The notes beneath the pieces were generated by a model. That model did not search any database, was not told the DNA's origin, and was given only the letters and a program-made list of their open reading frames with translations. From the NCBI RefSeq assembly GCF_000165425.1, contig NW_001799300.1, forward strand, positions 372,001-436,000: DNA of 64,000 bases, read 5' to 3'. This document shows positions 61,243-64,000 of this stretch, piece by piece (within the stretch, counting starts at the first letter, position 1; every line of letters begins with the position of its first letter). The position numbers and the translations under genes were made by a program. This stretch comes from Paramecium tetraurelia. Its lineage: Eukaryota > Ciliophora > Oligohymenophorea > Peniculida > Parameciidae.

Positions 61243-63413
61243 ATGAAATAACCTGTCGAATTTAACAATTATCAACTATTAGAAGAAACACAGAAATTAG
61301 ATGAATTAATTTTAGATAATTAACTAGTTCAATATAATAGAATTAAAGTTAAAGTTGTCTTTACAAAAGACAATGATCTATATTATATCAGAGATGGATA
61401 AATTTTAAGAATGTAAATTTTAGAGGTCTATAAGCTATAATAGAGATAAAATGATGATCCCCTTTAAGTTACCTTATATCTTATATAATTTAGAACAGAT
61501 ACAATACTTATAATGGGAAGGAGAGTATAGTAAAAGTAATGAAAAAATTGGAAAATGGAAGGCTAGATGGAAAGGAGAAACTTTAATTGATGTTGGAGGC
61601 TAATACTGCTAAGATGGAAAAAAATAGGGCCTTTGGAAAGATATAATATAAAATTATTCTAAGTTAATTATTTTTTAATTTTGAAGTTTAGCATAGGTTT
61701 ATGAATGTGGAGTTTATTACAGCGACAAAAAATAGGGGGAATGGAAGTACCTCTATGAAGAAGAAAAGATGTAATGCAAACTATTATTAATTTAATAGTG
61801 GAGGTGGTATCTACAATTAGATGGGTCAAAAAAATGGAAAATGGATAGATTTGAGTGATGGTTTTATGTTACACACATAAGTAACTTATTCTGGTGAATA
61901 TAAAAATGACATTAAAATTGGCCTATGGGACGTTTGGTTAAAGCACAAATATGGAAACTCAAGTAGTTCTCATACTTGGTGCATGTAAAATTTATTATAT
62001 TTATGATCGAAAACCAAAATTTTTAGTGGATCAGGATCATATGATGAAAGAGGCCATGGTATGAAGATTGGGAGATGGATCGAATTGAGTGATAGATTAT
62101 TTGAAACAACATTAGTAACCTATATTGGCTATTATAACAATGGGAAAAAAACTGGCAGGTGGGATATTTGGTTAACTCAGTTAAGTATATATCAAAGTCA
62201 TAAACTAAATTTATTAATGTAAACGTAATTATATAAAGTTTTTACGTAATGTGGATAGTGGAGGAGGATCTTACGATGGAGAAAATGGCTTTAAGAATGG
62301 GAAGTGGATTGAAATAAGTGAGGGGTCTTGTGAGAATGAATTAATAACGCATAGTGGGGAATATCGAAATGGTAAAAAAATTGGGAGATGGGAGACATTT
62401 TATAAAGAATATTATGTTAATGGTTTTACTTTTCAAGCTGGAGGATCATATAGTGAAGAAGGGGATGGCTTAAAGATTGGAAAATGGATTGAGTTAGACG
62501 AAAACTTTTCTAGATTCTCCTAAGTAATCTATAAAGGCGAATATCAATTTGGCCGAAAAATTGGGAAATGGGAAATTAAATCTTAAATGGATTAGATGTA
62601 AAGAATTAAACATTAAAAATTTAGAGGTGGAGGATAATATGATGAGGAAGGTTAGGGTTTGAAGATTGGAAAATGGATAGAGCTAAGTCATGATTTTTCT
62701 TAAGACTTATAAGTATTTTACAAAGGAGAATATCATATTGGCAAAAAAATTGGGAGATGGGAAATTGAAAATGAAAGGAAACAGATGTAAGGAATTAAAA
62801 ATATAACAACTTTAGAGGTGGAGGATGTTATGACGAAGGAAGTAGTGGCTTTAAGGTTGGGAGATGGATTGAATTGTGTGAAGAAAGTAAAAGTGATTCA
62901 TTAATAACTATTATTGGTGAATATGAAAAAGGGAAAAAAATTGGAAGATGGGATATTTGGTATTAAAACTACGCTAAGAATAAATTAATGTATGTATAAA
63001 ATAAATAATTTTAGTGGTGGTGGATTATATGATGAAAGAGGTCTGAACATTAAGATAGGGAAGTGGATTGAATTAAGCGATAGATTCACATAGGACTAGA
63101 AAGTCATTTATAGTGGTGAATACAAAAATAATATGAGATCTGGGAGATGGGATATTTGGTATTAGAAAGATAATGAATTTTAAAGAATGTAAATATTAAA
63201 ATATAGACATTTCCTAGCGCTGGAGGATAATATTAAGGCGATAGCATTAAGATTGGGAAATGGATTGAGTTGAGTAAAGGATTTAGGAGTAACAATTAGC
63301 CATCAGAACAAATAACTTATCATGGTGAATATAATAATGGTAAAAAAGTTGGTATATGGGTTGCAATGAATCTAAACTGTAAGAAGCTTAAAGAATTGAA
63401 TTATAATAATTGA
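61243..63413 (+). CDS. Protein of tandem MORN-variant repeats
   Basis: ATG 61243-61245 (MKQPVEFNNYQLLEETQKLD). After a short helical start the protein is an array of about nine repeats of roughly 60 residues, each built on GGGxYDExGxxxKIGRWIELS and GEYKNGKKIGRWDIWY. Glycine-tyrosine/tryptophan hairpins of this form belong to the MORN-variant (MORN_2) group. The first degenerate copies lie before 61700 (KIGKWKARWKGE, KQGLWKDI). Most repeat junctions are short phase-2 introns at the same codon (61985-62026, 62219-62258, 62598-62624, 62787-62815, 62990-63014, 63189-63217). Splicing upstream of 61790, including a GTTACC...TTTAG intron near 61478, is not fully resolved. It ends NLNCKKLKELNYNN at TGA 63411-63413. 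Function unknown; MORN-type sheets usually bind proteins or lipids. Confidence 0.75.
61795..63400 (+). repeat. Tandem exon-plus-intron repeats (about 190-230 bp units)
   Basis: Eight successive units begin near 61797, 62027, 62259, 62439, 62625, 62816, 63015 and 63218, each starting with a glycine-rich GGTGGAGGA-like block and containing an AAGATTGGGAAATGGATTGA-like block about 40 bp later. Units are diverged, not identical. Six of the junctions carry an intron of 25-42 nt. Confidence 0.85.
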
Positions 63414-63868
63414 TTAATTCTGATAATTCTTAATTCATCGAGACTTTGTATTAGTTTTATACTTACTTATTTTGTTTGTTTGTTATATTAATTTAAAAGC
63501 TGATTATCTTCTAATGTGATGGCGTAGTGGCTATTTTCATTAAAAAGTTTGGATCTTCTCTTTTATATTTTTCAAAATTCCTTGTCTTCTTCTTAGACTC
63601 ACATATATTATAGACTATTTTGAGATAATACTACTATTAGTTTATTCACTATTGGTTATTAGAATTCACAATTTTAATTTCTGAAGGGTAGCGTAGTTAT
63701 TTAATTTTATAAAATATATAATTAACATTTTTAATCATATTAAGAGTTCTAATTATAAATTTAAAGAATTTTATTACTCATATATTTAGACATAAAAGAC
63801 TTTTGTCAAATATGAAATTTAGCAACAAAGTAATATTTATTAAGGGAAAATATCTAAAATTTAAAAAT
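63414..63868. other. Intergenic stretch with an unassigned open segment
   Basis: Between the MORN-variant gene and the MORN gene at the edge. On the minus strand about 63440-63640 there is an open segment with protein-like composition (SKKKTRNFEKYKREDPNFLM, KIATTPSHQKIISFQINI), but upstream it meets a TGA without an ATG and downstream it would run into the end of the neighbouring gene, so no gene model is convincing. The rest is AT-rich. Confidence 0.35.
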
Positions 63869-64000
63869 TCAATCTTATTAAACTAATTTACCCTTATCCC
63901 AAACACCAACAATCTCTGTTCCGTTTGCTTCAATTAAAATTCCTTTTCCATGCTATTTACCATTATGCCATGCTCCTTTGTAGGTTTTCCCATCTGCGAA
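63869..64000 (-). CDS. MORN-repeat protein, C-terminal end (partial)
   Basis: The minus strand reads FADGKTYKGAWHNGKQHGKG and ILIEANGTEIVGVWDKGKLV before TGA at 63869-63871. YxGxWxxGKxHGxG is the canonical MORN repeat, found in proteins that bind membranes and cytoskeleton. Only the last repeats are inside the window; the rest lies beyond its right edge. This is a standard MORN type, different in spacing from the MORN-variant array next door. Confidence 0.8.

Noticed and set aside
1-64000. CRISPR arrays, insertion sequences, rRNA operons, or piggyBac-like/IES remnants
   Set aside because: No regularly spaced repeats, transposase-like frames or rRNA segments were seen. IES would have been removed from macronuclear DNA, and no retained TA-flanked insertion stood out.

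Overview
The window is nuclear DNA of a ciliate, most likely the macronuclear genome of a Paramecium species. In every recognisable gene TAA and TAG are read inside the protein and line up with glutamine, and genes end only at TGA. Genes are cut by very many tiny introns (mostly 17-34 nt, GTA...TAG/AAG), and intergenic gaps are often only 13-60 bp. I worked by translating with TGA as the sole stop and by splicing out such introns wherever the frame of a conserved protein required it. The species cannot be told from this stretch.

Layout. 1-7.3 kb: a partial gene at the left edge, a coiled-coil protein, an AGC-type protein kinase, three small unknown genes and a plant-like QSLGGH C2H2 zinc-finger protein. 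7.9-16.3 kb: an EMC8/9 subunit of the ER membrane complex, a CIMIP2/FAM166-like ciliary microtubule inner protein, several unknown proteins, an OXR1-like LysM-GRAM-TLDc protein and a VAP-type MSP-domain tail-anchored ER protein. 16.5-26.3 kb: a Gln/Pro/Met-rich protein, a coiled-coil protein, a tandem pair of paralogues of unknown function, eIF2-gamma and two small coiled-coil proteins. 26.6-37.6 kb: a very large VPS13 lipid-transfer protein with an internal PH domain. 38-42.6 kb: a divergent actin with altered active-site residues, a small unknown gene, a p24/TMED cargo receptor and a coiled-coil protein. 42.7-50.6 kb: a giant UvrD-like SF1 helicase with TPR-like repeats, of TRANK1 type. 50.6-57.7 kb: TIM50, a calcineurin-like phosphoesterase, a calpain-like/androglobin-like protein and a type I membrane protein. 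57.7-60.6 kb: an unknown coiled-coil gene, tRNA-Glu(UUC) and an opine-dehydrogenase-family gene. 61.2-64 kb: a gene built of tandem MORN-variant repeats and the end of a second MORN-repeat gene.

The genes do not form an operon-like system; this is an ordinary dense eukaryotic gene neighbourhood. Several products do meet at the ER and its contact sites (EMC8/9, VAP, p24, VPS13), and others belong to cilia (CIMIP2-like, perhaps the calpain/androglobin-like protein), but I see no evidence that they are co-regulated. The most unusual things are the MORN-variant gene, whose repeats were copied as exon-plus-intron units, the actin with replaced catalytic residues, the opine dehydrogenase and the tandem paralogue pair. 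About ten otherwise good genes need a one-base shift, nearly always inside a homopolymer, which points to consensus errors in the assembly (or, for some, real gene decay). I did not find a convincing previously undescribed multi-gene system.
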